Assembly (NCBI GenBank): GCA_910592205.1 | Contig: CAJVPJ010001368.1 | Coordinates: forward strand, 1-10,231 | Source of the DNA: Paraglomus occultum | Taxonomy: Eukaryota; Glomeromycota; Glomeromycetes; Paraglomerales; Paraglomeraceae | Length of the DNA: 10,231 nucleotides | Direction: 5' to 3' | Part shown: positions 1 to 7,383 of the stretch, in pieces | Position numbering within the stretch: position 1 is the stretch's first letter | Layout of the letters: each line of letters starts with the position of its first letter | Notes under the pieces: generated by a model | Databases searched by the model: none | Told to the model about the DNA's origin: nothing | What the model saw: only the letters and a program-made list of their open reading frames with translations | Program-made: the position numbers and the translations under genes

Positions 1-612
1 TTCTCATTCTCCTATTTTTCCTAATGACTTTCCTATAAAACTGCTTTTCAACTCCTCTAGTTTTATTCTTCTTTCTTTAATTTGCTTTTCTAATAACTCT
101 TCTAATGCTTCTGCTTCTCGCATTTCTTCCATAACTTCTACTATTTTTTCGCATTTTCCTAATCAATTTGCTCTGTGGAAAACAGAGGGGCAAATTTTTG
201 TAAGGTCTACGATTTCATTCTTTTCGGTATATGAAGTGAATACTTTTAAACCTATCCCAACAACACCAACTACCACGGCTAATGCTAGACTTGATAACCA
301 AAATCATTTTTTAAATTTTGTTCTTTTGTGGATTCTGTTGGCCTCTTCTCTTCCTTGAACTTCTTCATGAACTACTTCTCTACTTTCTTTTGCCCTTGTC
401 AACCACCTGTAAAATATATCAAACATTTTTTGTTCATTTCTTCCTTGGATAGAAATTCCGAGAATACTCACTTTATTTTCTTCATCTTCTCAATCGCAGT
501 TTAATAATTCCTCATGCTGGGAAAAAAATGCTTCTCATTCTTCATTACTTACTCCCTCTTTCCTACTTTCGTCTGCCTCTAATCAGGCTTGAAATTTTTT
601 TAATTGTGTCAT
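1..612 (-). CDS. Unknown single-pass membrane coiled-coil protein, paralog 1 (3' end cut by window)
   Basis: Not a family I recognise. Reading TGA as Trp, the frame is open from ATG at 612 to the window edge (204 codons seen; true stop lies outside). In the standard code it would be broken at Trp codons such as residue 10, so it is easily missed. Layout: N-terminal region of about 100 residues starting MT...F..WL, with LLNCD at 36-40; a basic patch (KRTKFKK, about 96-102); one hydrophobic helix at about 103-124 rich in Ala, Val and Gly; then cysteines 141 and 154 (12 residues apart); then a charged heptad-like segment from about 155 to the edge. The basic flank predicts N-inside/C-outside by the positive-inside rule (inference). 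It is clearly paralogous to the gene at 862-1536: both share the LLNCD block, the SIQG block, the TKFKKW-helix junction and the Cys pair. By comparison with that paralog about 50 residues are missing. It is 43 bp downstream of the 61-residue gene, so probably the third gene of one transcript. Confidence 0.85.
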
Positions 613-655
613 ATTTACTTATTACAATTTATTTTTATAATTGTTCTGGTTCATT

Positions 656-841
656 CTATTTATCTCTAATTTGTTCTTCCAACGATTTTCTTTCTACCTT
701 ACTATTTATCAGTCCTTTTCCAAAATTTTCACACTTTTCTAATTCTCTTTTATTGTCACAAACAAAGCTACAAAACTTTTCAAAAAATTGAGAAAGGTTT
801 TCATCTAACCAATTTTTAAAATCTTGTATTTTTTGTGTCAT
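656..841 (-). CDS. 61-residue unknown protein, miniature relative of its neighbours without membrane helix
   Basis: A short complete frame, ATG at 841 to TAG at 656. It starts 20 bp after the stop of the paralog at 862-1536 and ends 43 bp before the start of the paralog at 1-612. The N-terminus (MTQKIQDFKNWL) matches the opening signature MTQ/K...F..WL of both neighbours. Residues 22-38 contain K-F-C (Cys24), a 12-residue spacing, then K-C-E (Cys37). This is the same spacing and flanking residues as K-I-C/K-C-E after the membrane helix of the 1-612 protein. The C-terminal SLEEQIRDK resembles the coiled-coil part of that protein. The central region with LLNCD, the basic patch and the membrane helix is absent. 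It therefore looks like an internally deleted copy, either a functional soluble form or a decaying one. No ribosome binding site is visible. An antisense frame covers the same DNA, but the homology and spacing favour this strand. Confidence 0.6.
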   Translation of the reverse strand: MTQKIQDFKNWLDENLSQFFEKFCSFVCDNKRELEKCENFGKGLINSKVERKSLEEQIRDK

Positions 842-861
842 GTATATATTTTATAAATGTC

Positions 862-1536
862 TTATAATTCTCTCAGAGACTCGGATAAGTTCTTGAGTTT
901 TTTATCCTCCGCTTCTTTCCATTTTTCTCGCCTCCTTTCTAAAATTTCTAATTTTTTTTCTAATTTTGATAATTCATCTTGCTGACGGGATAACTCTTCC
1001 ACTTCTCATTTCTCTAATGTCTTTCCTATTAAATTCCTTTTGTATTTTTCTAATTTGTTTTTTTGATCTTTAATCTGTATTATTAGTTGTTCCTCTTTTT
1101 TTAATAATGTTAGTAATCTTTCACACAACCTTGAACTATAACTATCTTCACCAAAAATGGAGTCGCAGCCTTTTTTAAAGTCTATATTTTTCTCTCTTGG
1201 ATGGGTGGAATTCACTTTTAAACCTACCGCAATAACCCCAACCACGACTGCTATCGCCAAACCAAATAATCATCATTTTTTAAATTTTGTCCCTCTGTGA
1301 TTTCTTCTAGCCTCTTCTTGTATTTGAATTTCATGAACTAATTCTCGGTTCCTCACTCTTACCCGACGATTCCGAAAGTACGACAAGCGCTTTGTGCTAC
1401 TCTTTCCTTGGATAGAAAGTTTAAAAGTACTTTTTTCAAATTCTTTATCTTCTCGGTCGCAGTTTAATAATTCCGCATGGCGGGAAAAAATTCTTCCCAT
1501 TCTTAATCACTCTTTAAATTCTTCTAATTTTGTCAT
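862..1536 (-). CDS. Unknown single-pass membrane coiled-coil protein, paralog 2 (complete, 224 aa)
   Basis: Complete gene, ATG at 1536 to TAA at 862-864, which needs three TGA codons read as Trp (1507-1509, 1270-1275 region, 1006-1008). I chose the 1536 start rather than the ATG at 1500 because it restores the MTKLEEFKEWL opening shared with the two downstream genes, and an in-frame stop lies just upstream. Layout: N-terminal region with LLNCD at 23-27; basic RGTKFKK at 81-87; helix 88-108 (WWLFG then Ala/Val/Gly-rich); Cys124 and Cys138; then a long Glu/Lys/Leu-rich coiled coil from about 139 to the end. Compared with the protein at 1-612 it lacks about 12 residues near position 12. The two share long identical DNA blocks, which suggests a fairly recent duplication. 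It is the first gene of the minus-strand trio, behind a promoter at 1554-1583. Function is unknown; a membrane-anchored scaffold or adhesin-like surface protein is a guess only. Confidence 0.87.
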
Positions 1537-1553
1537 ATACTTATAGTTTTATA

Positions 1554-1583
1554 ATTATATTCATCATTGATGAAAGAAAACAA
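1554..1583 (-). promoter_or_regulatory. Sigma-70-type promoter of the minus-strand trio
   Basis: Read on the minus strand: TTGTTT (1583-1578) as -35, an 18-bp spacer, and a perfect TATAAT (1559-1554) as -10. Transcription would start near 1547, leaving only about ten bases before the ATG at 1536. The leader would thus be nearly absent, which fits the lack of a Shine-Dalgarno sequence. Prediction from consensus match only. Confidence 0.55.
1560..1574. repeat. Inverted repeat inside the promoter spacer
   Basis: TTCATC, ATT, GATGAA: a perfect 6-bp inverted repeat around a 3-bp centre. It abuts the -10 box of the minus-strand promoter and lies wholly within its 18-bp spacer, a classic place for a repressor or activator site. 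It is short enough to occur by chance in AT-rich DNA, and no regulator gene lies next to it. Confidence 0.4.
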
Positions 1584-1658
1584 ATTACTTTTCGGCCAAC
1601 CTTAAACTCGCTTAGGATGATGTGTTAGAAAAATAATACAGCAAAAAATTAATAATAT

Positions 1659-3773
1659 ATGCCCGAAGACGAGAAAAAATTAGCCCACATTCGTAATATT
1701 GGCATCATGGCCCACATTGATGCTGGTAAAACTACTACTACTGAACGTATACTTTTCCATAGCGGAAAAATCCATAAAATTGGGGAAGTTCATGAGGGAA
1801 AAGCCCAAATGGATTTTATGGACCAAGAACAAGAGCGAGGGATTACTATTCAGTCAGCCGCCACTACTGTTTACTGACAAGAGCACCAGATAAATATCAT
1901 TGATACTCCTGGACACGTCGATTTCACGGCCGAAGTGGAAAGGTCATTGCGAGTTTTAGATGGTGGAATAGTGGTTTTAGACGGAAAAAAAGGTGTTGAA
2001 GCCCAAACTGAGACCGTTTGACGACAAGCAAAAAAATATAAAATTCCCCGATTAATCTTTATCAATAAAATGGACGGAGTTGACAATGTGGAAAAATTTA
2101 CGGAAAATTTAAAAAGCATTCGGGAAAAACTTCATGCTACCCCGTTGCCAGTTCAGTTTCCAATTGGAGCTGGTCGGGAATTAGAGGGGGTAGTAGATGT
2201 AATAGAACAAAAGGCTTATTACTGCCAAATGGGCGATAAGGAGGAAAAATATCAAATAAAAGACATTCCACCAAAATTGTTAGAAGAGGCCAAAAAATAT
2301 CGCCAAGAATTACTAGAAAAAATAATTGAACAGGATGAGGAGTTGGCAATGAAATATTTAGAAGGTCAGGAATTATCGATTGAAGAAGTTAAAAAACTGC
2401 TTCGTAAGGCCACTCTCACCGGCAAATATTTTCCAGTCTTCTGCGGCTCGGCTTACAAGTACGTGGGAGTAAAATTAGTTTTGAACGGGGTGGTAGATTA
2501 TTTGCCTTCTCCTTTGGATATAACTGAAATACCTGCTTTTTCCCCCCACGACAAAAATAATCAGAAAATAGTTAATTGTCATAGTCCTTTGTCTTGTTTG
2601 GCGCTGGCCTTCAAAATCATGGTTGATAACTACAATAATAAATTGACCTTTTTTCGAGTTTACGCCGGAGAAATGACCGCTAATTCCTACGTCTATAATG
2701 TCAGCCAAGGGAAAGAAGAAAGAATTAGCCGCTTGGTAAGAATGCACGCTAATAATAAGGAAGAAGTTAAAAAAGTAGGAGCCGGCGACATTGCTGCTGC
2801 TATTGGTTTAGAACGCACTATTACTGGAGACACATTTGGGGAAAAAAATAATCCTTTGCTCCTCGAAACCATTGATTTTGCCGAGCCAGTAATTTCCCAA
2901 GCCATTGAGCCAAAAACTAATGAGGATAAAGACAAATTGAGGGACGCGCTGGAAAAATTAAAAATCCAAGACCCTAGTTTTAAATATTGAATAGACCGGG
3001 AAACCGGACAAATGATTATCGCAGGAATGGGAGAATTACACTTAGAAGTTTCCGTGGAAAGACTACGCCGAGAATTCAAACTAGAAATAGAAAGTAAACC
3101 ACAAAAAGTATCTTACCGGGAAACGATCACTAAAAAATTAGAAAATGTTTGAGGAGAATACAAAAAACAAACCGGAGGAAGCGGACACTTTGCTCGCGTT
3201 AAACTCACTTTTGAACCAAATAAAGGTAAGGGTTTTGAATTTGTGGATGCCAAAAAGGGCCAAGAGATGTCTAACAAAGACGCTGAAGAAGTAAAAGAAG
3301 GAGTAGAAGAGGCCATGTCATCCGGTTTACTCTTGAATTATCCTTTGCTTGATATAAAAGTTACTTTATTAGAAGGAAAAAGGCATATGGTAGATACTAA
3401 ACCAGGCGATTTCAAAAATGCGGCAGTTTTGGCCTTCCGAGGTGATGGAGTAGCCGAAAAAGAAAAAAGAATTCAAGAAATGGGAGTAGTTTTATTAGAA
3501 CCAATTATGCAAGTAGAAGTAATAATTCCTAAGGATTATATGGGGGATGTTTTGGCTAATCTTGGCTCACGTCGAACAATAATTGAAAATACCGAAGAAA
3601 AAGAAGGAGAAAGTTATATCACCGGCAAAACTCCCCTCAAAGAAATTCTTAATTATTCAACTACTTTACGGCAATTAACCAAAGGTCGAGGCACTTATTC
3701 CATGTATTTATCCCATTATCAGGAAGTTCCCGCGGACGTCTTAGAAGAAATATTGAAAGAAGAAAAATTATAA
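1659..3773 (+). CDS. fusA: Elongation factor G
   Basis: GTPase that drives translocation of tRNA and mRNA on the ribosome after peptide-bond formation; cytosolic. 704 residues, the normal length for the family. GTP-binding motifs are in order: AHIDAGKT at 18-25 (G1), the RGITI switch region, DTPGH at 82-86 (G3), NKMD at 136-139 (G4), and SAYK at 264-267 (G5). Later come the domain [11 protein letters not shown] block, domain IV, and a GRGTYSM block in domain V near the C-terminus. TGA encodes Trp at codons 73, 121, 444 and 498; two of these (TTVYW, ETVWRQA) are near-invariant Trp positions, which makes this gene the best evidence for table 4. The usual Arg after NKMD is Gly here and the following GAD-type segment is altered. 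Domain IV carries several extra residues around 594-608. The gene stands apart from rpsL, rpsG and tuf, with which it often forms the str operon. No Shine-Dalgarno sequence precedes the ATG. Confidence 0.98.
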
Positions 3774-3807
3774 AACTTATTTAATAAGGATAAAATTATA
3801 TTAAAAC

Positions 3808-3825
3808 TATATATATATATATATA
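3808..3825. repeat. (TA)9 dinucleotide tract just before a start codon
   Basis: Eighteen bases of perfect TA repeat, ending four bases before the ATG at 3830. A TATATT box at 3797-3802 is a possible -10 element, in which case the tract would be the whole 5' leader. Tracts of this kind change length by slipped-strand mispairing; whether this one varies is not shown by one sequence. Confidence 0.8.
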
Positions 3826-3829
3826 CGAT

Positions 3830-4792
3830 ATGAACGGAAAAATAACTCAAAACGAATTTAAAAAATGAAGTCAAGAATTAAAACAAATATACACGGAATT
3901 ATTAAGAAGCAAAAGGCTTCAATTTCAAGATGAAGCCGCTGAGAAAGAATTTATTAAAATTGGTGCCATAGCCCCATTTTTTGTCGAAGAAGGAGTTATC
4001 CAGGCAACCTTGTTAGGTATGATACATTTAGAACTCGTTCTCTTAGATTGTAATGCCCCGTTAAGTGCGCTAAGCGGTCTAACTTTTAAGGAGTGAGAAG
4101 AAAAAGTTTATAACCGAATAAAAGAACATTGTATTGCTAATGGCTATTATAATCCTGCTTCTCCGCCCGACTTGGCTTTGCTGAAAGAAAGGAGAAATAA
4201 GGCAGGTAAATTACTAAAAGATAAGGAAGAAAGAAAAAAAATACTTGCTTATGCTGATAACGAGGATTACGAAGTTATGAGTAAAACCTGCTCATTTTTT
4301 GAAGAAATGGCGAACCTTATGAATGATAAAGATTCGAGTGATATTCCTCGTGAGTTTGATTTTGTTGTTGAAGATTGGGTGGGAAGGACAGAAAAATTAA
4401 TCAGCAAAAAAGAACAGGCTGAAAAAAATAATAATCCTACTTCCCCTACTTCTAATTCTCCAGTTTCCCAACCTTCCCCAGAGTATAAAAGTAATCTAGA
4501 AGCCGAAATTAAACGGCTCCAAAGTCAAATTAGCGAGTTAGAGAACAAAATTAAAAATACTGATAACTCCTCCCAAAAAGAAGCTTACAGGAAAATATTG
4601 GATAATACCAAAAAAGGTTTAGTGGATAAGCAAAAGGAAAAAAATGAATTGGACGACAACAAAAAAAACTCTGAATCCTCTAACAAAAGTAATGGTAACA
4701 AACTAAATTGAGCGATTGGCTTAGGGATTGGAGCAGTGGTTATTGGTTTACTTTGTTTAATTTTAATTGCTAGTCGGAGAAAAGAAAGGTAA
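3830..4792 (+). CDS. Unknown tail-anchored coiled-coil membrane protein (320 aa)
   Basis: Not recognised. With TGA as Trp (residues 13, 89, 294) the frame runs from ATG 3830 to TAA 4790-4792; in the standard code only a fragment would be seen and the membrane segment would be lost. Layout: an alpha-helical N-terminal domain of about 190 residues with a hydrophobic stretch at about 44-72; an Asn/Pro/Ser/Thr-rich linker around 200-218; a coiled coil at about 219-286 (EIKRLQSQISELENKIK and following); a polar Asn/Ser/Lys segment; then a single hydrophobic helix at 294-313 (Trp, Gly, Ile, Leu-rich) ending in the basic tail SRRKER. There is no N-terminal signal peptide, so it should be tail-anchored, or N-out if exported by another route; the basic tail favours C-inside. 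The first 15 residues (KIT...FKKW) faintly resemble the opening of the minus-strand trio; I do not claim homology. It lies between fusA and rlmB, 56 bp after fusA, and is followed by a likely terminator. Confidence 0.85.
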
Positions 4793-4800
4793 GACAAATG

Positions 4801-4828
4801 AGTTTCCTAAGAAGCAGGAAATTTCTTT
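4801..4828 (+). terminator. Possible intrinsic terminator after the tail-anchored gene
   Basis: AGTTTCCT (4801-4808), a 7-base loop, then AGGAAATT (4816-4823): an 8-bp stem with one G-T pair, followed by TCTTT. It starts 8 bp after the TAA at 4792. The U-tract is short and interrupted and the stem is AT-rich, so termination would be weak. Confidence 0.4.
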
Positions 4829-4859
4829 GTTGAGAGTACATTAAGAAATAAAACATATT

Positions 4860-5591
4860 ATGACCTTTCTCGCTTTTGGTAATCATACTGTTCGCAATTT
4901 ACTTCATTCTCCTTATTTTTCTTTTAAAAGAATAATTTTGCGAGAGGAGCAGCAAAGAGATAAAGAGTTATTACAACTCCTAGAAAAAAAACAAATCCCT
5001 TATCAGTTGTTAAATAAAGAGCAATTTTCCCGTTATAGTCCTGATAAAAAAAGTCAAGGAATAGTCGCTTTTATTCGAAATTATGATTATGTTAAACTAT
5101 CCTCTTTGTTATCATGCCAACCACGACGGAGATTTCCCTTAATTATCATGTTGGACGGGATTGAAGATCCTCATAATTTTGGAGCAATTTTGCGAACTGC
5201 CGCGGCTCTTAATATTGATGGAATAATTATTGCCAAAAAAAACCAGGTACCAGTCAATAGCACGGTAATTAAAGTTTCGGTGGGAGGAGTAGCCCATGTT
5301 CCAGTCTGTCAAGTTGCCAGTTTGTCCGAGGCAGTTAATGAATTAAAAAAAAGAGATTACAAAATTATTTCCACGGTCTGTGAACCCGGAGCCAAAGAGT
5401 ATAATAAATTCAATTTTGACTTTCCAACTTGTCTGATTTTTGGCAACGAACATGAAGGGATTAAAAAAAATTTAATTAAAAAGAGCGATTATTCTCTCTA
5501 TATCTCAATGAGTAACAACATCAGTTCCTTAAATGTTTCCGTCAGTTGTGGTATTATTTTGTCGGGAGTAATCTCCCAATGGGAAAAGTAA
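4860..5591 (+). CDS. rlmB: SpoU/TrmH-type rRNA 2'-O-methyltransferase (RlmB-like)
   Basis: AdoMet-dependent ribose 2'-O-methyltransferase; in characterised RlmB the target is a guanosine in the peptidyl-transferase region of 23S rRNA. 243 residues, the usual size. The N-terminal substrate-binding domain (FGNHTVRNLL, then KKSQGIVAFI near 60-72) leads into the SPOUT knot domain. Its three motifs are visible: LDGIEDPHNFGAILRTA at 98-114 (motif 1, with Asn106 and Arg112), FGNEHEGI at 194-201 (motif 2, Glu197), and SLNVSVSCGIIL at 223-234 (motif 3). The knot depends on these and all key residues are intact. It ends with a true TAA and contains no TGA codon. The precise nucleotide cannot be assigned from sequence: TrmH and TrmL relatives share the motifs, but the N-terminal domain favours RlmB. 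It follows a probable terminator, so it may have its own promoter in the 67-bp gap, although I see no strong one. Confidence 0.92.
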   Translation: MTFLAFGNHTVRNLLHSPYFSFKRIILREEQQRDKELLQLLEKKQIPYQLLNKEQFSRYSPDKKSQGIVAFIRNYDYVKLSSLLSCQPRRRFPLIIMLDGIEDPHNFGAILRTAAALNIDGIIIAKKNQVPVNSTVIKVSVGGVAHVPVCQVASLSEAVNELKKRDYKIISTVCEPGAKEYNKFNFDFPTCLIFGNEHEGIKKNLIKKSDYSLYISMSNNISSLNVSVSCGIILSGVISQWEK

Positions 5592-5673
5592 GTAGATTTT
5601 TTTAGAAGATTGTTAAAAAATTACGCGATAAAATTTTTTTGAATTGAGAAAATAAAATTAAAATAGAAAAAAA

Positions 5674-6558
5674 ATGACCCTAGATAGCGGACATATCCCA
5701 GTAATGTTAAGTGAGGTTCTCAACTATCTCAATTTAAAAAAGGGAGGAATTTATGTCGATTGTACTTTTGGGAAAGGAGGCCATTCACGGGCCATTCTCA
5801 AAAAATTAGAAAAAGGCAAATTAATTGCTTTCGAATGAGACAAAGAATTCAGTATTTTAGTTCAAAAAGATAAATTTTTCCTTTCTCCGCAGTTTTGTCT
5901 CATTAACGACAATTTTGCTAATCTGGAGAAACATTTAAATGAAAGGGATATCCCAGAGATAGACGGAATTTTGTTTGATTTAGGTCTTTCTTCGGACCAA
6001 CTAGCCAAAGAAGGAAGAGGGTTCAGTTATCGACTAAATTCGCCACTTGATATGCGAATAGCCACAGAAAGCAAAATAACAGCCAAAGATATTATTAATA
6101 ATTACCCGGATGAAAAATTAGCCGACATTTTTTATCATTATGGAGAAGAAAGAAAAGCCCGAGCAATTGCCCGAAAAATCTGTTACTGACGGCAAAAGGA
6201 AAAGATTACTAACTCGGAACAATTGGTAGGTATAATTGCCTCCTGTTTTTCCCACAAAACCAATAAACACCCAGCTCGCAAAGTATTCCAAGCCTTACGA
6301 ATATTTATTAATAATGAATTAGAGAACCTAACCCAAGCCTTAGAAACCGCCCTTAAATATCTAGCGATAGACGGAAGAATTGTGGTTATTAGTTATCATT
6401 CCTTAGAAGATAGAATTGTTAAACAAATATTCAAAAAATATTCCTCTCATAACTTTCAAATTATTACTAAAAAGCCTTTAACTCCCACTCAAAAAGAAGT
6501 TCAGGAAAACCACCGAGCTCGGAGTGCCAAAATGCGGGTTATTACGCGAAAGTTCTAA
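5674..6558 (+). CDS. rsmH: 16S rRNA (cytosine-1402-N4)-methyltransferase
   Basis: Methylates N4 of C1402 in the decoding centre of 16S rRNA, using AdoMet. 294 residues, typical for RsmH (MraW). Motifs seen: HIPVMLSEV near the start; AdoMet-binding [10 protein letters not shown] at 29-38; DLGLSSDQL at 102-110; GRGFSY and PLDMRI (124-129); [18 protein letters not shown] in the middle; [12 protein letters not shown] (His242 to Arg247 core); and the C-terminal [12 protein letters not shown] is read as Trp in FEWDKE and CYWRQK; in the standard code the gene would fall into three pieces. In many bacteria, including mycoplasmas, this gene sits in the division cluster after mraZ and before ftsL or ftsZ. 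Here neither mraZ nor a division gene is adjacent. It starts 82 bp after rlmB and is followed 15 bp later by the UPF0154 gene, so it probably heads the run through rplT. Confidence 0.96.
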
Positions 6559-6573
6559 AATATATTAATAAAT

Positions 6574-6843
6574 ATGAAGGATTTAACAGTTTATCTTGTT
6601 GTTGTGCCAGTAGCACTCGTGCTGGGAGGAATTATCGGCCTTCTTGTTGCCCGTTATTTTTTCAAGAAGCAAGTAGAGGAATGGCAAAAGCAAATGGAAA
6701 AACCCGACAAAGAACAAGTAAGAAATATGTTGAGTGCCTTGGGGCGAAAGCCTTCAGAGGAACAAGTAAATAGGTTTATCAACATGGCAAAAGAACGACA
6801 AGCAAAAAAGAAGCTAGCAAAAACTCCGAAGAAGAAAAAATAA
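6574..6843 (+). CDS. yneF: UPF0154 (YneF-like) small membrane protein
   Basis: 89 residues. One transmembrane helix at about 4-28 (YLVVVPVALVLGGIIGLLVA) follows a very short N-terminus, and FFKKQ then sits on the cytoplasmic side. The second half has the family signature: a Glu-Gln-Val-Arg-Asn-Met segment and GRKPSEEQVNRFINM at about 56-70, matching the 'GRKPSE.Q.N....' core of UPF0154. It ends in a Lys-rich tail (KTPKKKK) that is longer than in Bacillus YneF. The family is confined mostly to Firmicutes and Mollicutes; its function is not established to my knowledge. It lies 15 bp after rsmH and 9 bp before rpmG, so is co-transcribed with translation genes. Confidence 0.85.
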   Translation: MKDLTVYLVVVPVALVLGGIIGLLVARYFFKKQVEEWQKQMEKPDKEQVRNMLSALGRKPSEEQVNRFINMAKERQAKKKLAKTPKKKK

Positions 6844-6852
6844 TAATCACTT

Positions 6853-7014
6853 ATGCGAATCAATTTATTTTTAACTTGTGGCGGTTGTAGGAAAAGACAC
6901 CAAAATTACCGAACTTCCAAGGCCAAAAAACCTCAAGGAGAAAAACTAAATTTAAAAAAATATTGCAAATTTTGCCAAAAAACAGTAGCGCATAAAGAAG
7001 AAATTATTAAGTAA
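6853..7014 (+). CDS. rpmG: 50S ribosomal protein L33
   Basis: 53 residues, a normal L33 length. It opens with MRINLFLTC, matching the family's N-terminal strand, and contains two CxxC-type pairs (Cys9 and Cys12; Cys38 and Cys41) that make up a zinc-binding ribbon, so this is the zinc-containing form. NLKKYCKFC and the final HKE segment match the L33 C-terminus. It ends TAA and lies 9 bp after the UPF0154 gene and 15 bp before rplT. No TGA codon is present. Confidence 0.93.
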   Translation: MRINLFLTCGGCRKRHQNYRTSKAKKPQGEKLNLKKYCKFCQKTVAHKEEIIK

Positions 7015-7029
7015 ATAAAATAGAATTAT

Positions 7030-7383
7030 ATGACTCGAGCAACTAATACACCAGCCACGCGACGACGACGAAAAAAAATTTTAAAACAAGCCAAGGGCTA
7101 TTTTGGTTCCAAACGCAAATTATTTAAAACTGCCAAGGAGCAACTAATGAACGCCCAGGTTGACGCTTTTGCTGGACGCAAACAACGAAAAAGAGATTTT
7201 CGACGCTTATGAATAACTCGCTTAAATGCCGCCTGTCATTCCCACAGATTAAATTATTCCCAATTTATTCGTTTGTTAACTCTCGCTCAGATTAAACTAA
7301 ATCGTAAGCAATTATCAGAAATGGCTATTCACCAGCCGCAACACTTCCAATCTTTAATAAACAAGGTTCAAAATCCTTGGTAA
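7030..7383 (+). CDS. rplT: 50S ribosomal protein L20
   Basis: 117 residues, the usual L20 length. It is a very basic early-assembly protein that binds 23S rRNA and is essential for the first steps of large-subunit formation. The N-terminal extension is arginine- and lysine-rich ([20 protein letters not shown] at about 10-29), followed by KRDFRRLWITRLNAA, a hallmark block in which Trp61 is encoded by TGA at 7210-7212. It ends TAA just after NPW. L20 usually follows infC and rpmI (L35), and in many bacteria L20 represses that operon; here rpmG lies upstream instead and no infC or rpmI is visible. The gene closes the run that starts with rsmH. Confidence 0.97.

Noticed and set aside
528-791. Plus-strand frame of 87 codons rich in Leu, Phe and Ser
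   Set aside because: It lies antisense across the end of the 61-residue gene and the start of the 1-612 gene. Its composition is what the reverse complement of Lys/Glu-rich coiled-coil DNA gives.
1006-1500. Two separate small genes on the minus strand (1006-1260 and 1273-1500)
   Set aside because: They are in one frame, joined by TGA Trp codons, and together match the paralog at 1-612.
1620-1658. Promoter for fusA
   Set aside because: TAATAC and TAATAT lie upstream, but neither has a -35 partner at proper spacing; not strong enough to list.
1875-2021. TGA as glycine (table 25)
   Set aside because: Conserved sites in EF-G, L20 and ProRS need Trp, not Gly.
2070-2990. A separate 306-residue protein starting inside EF-G
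   Set aside because: It is an internal piece of fusA created by treating TGA codons as stops; the EF-G frame continues on both sides.
7360-7380. tRNA T-arm-like sequence (AAGGTTCAAAATCCTT)
   Set aside because: It is the last codons of rplT; no acceptor, D or anticodon arms surround it.
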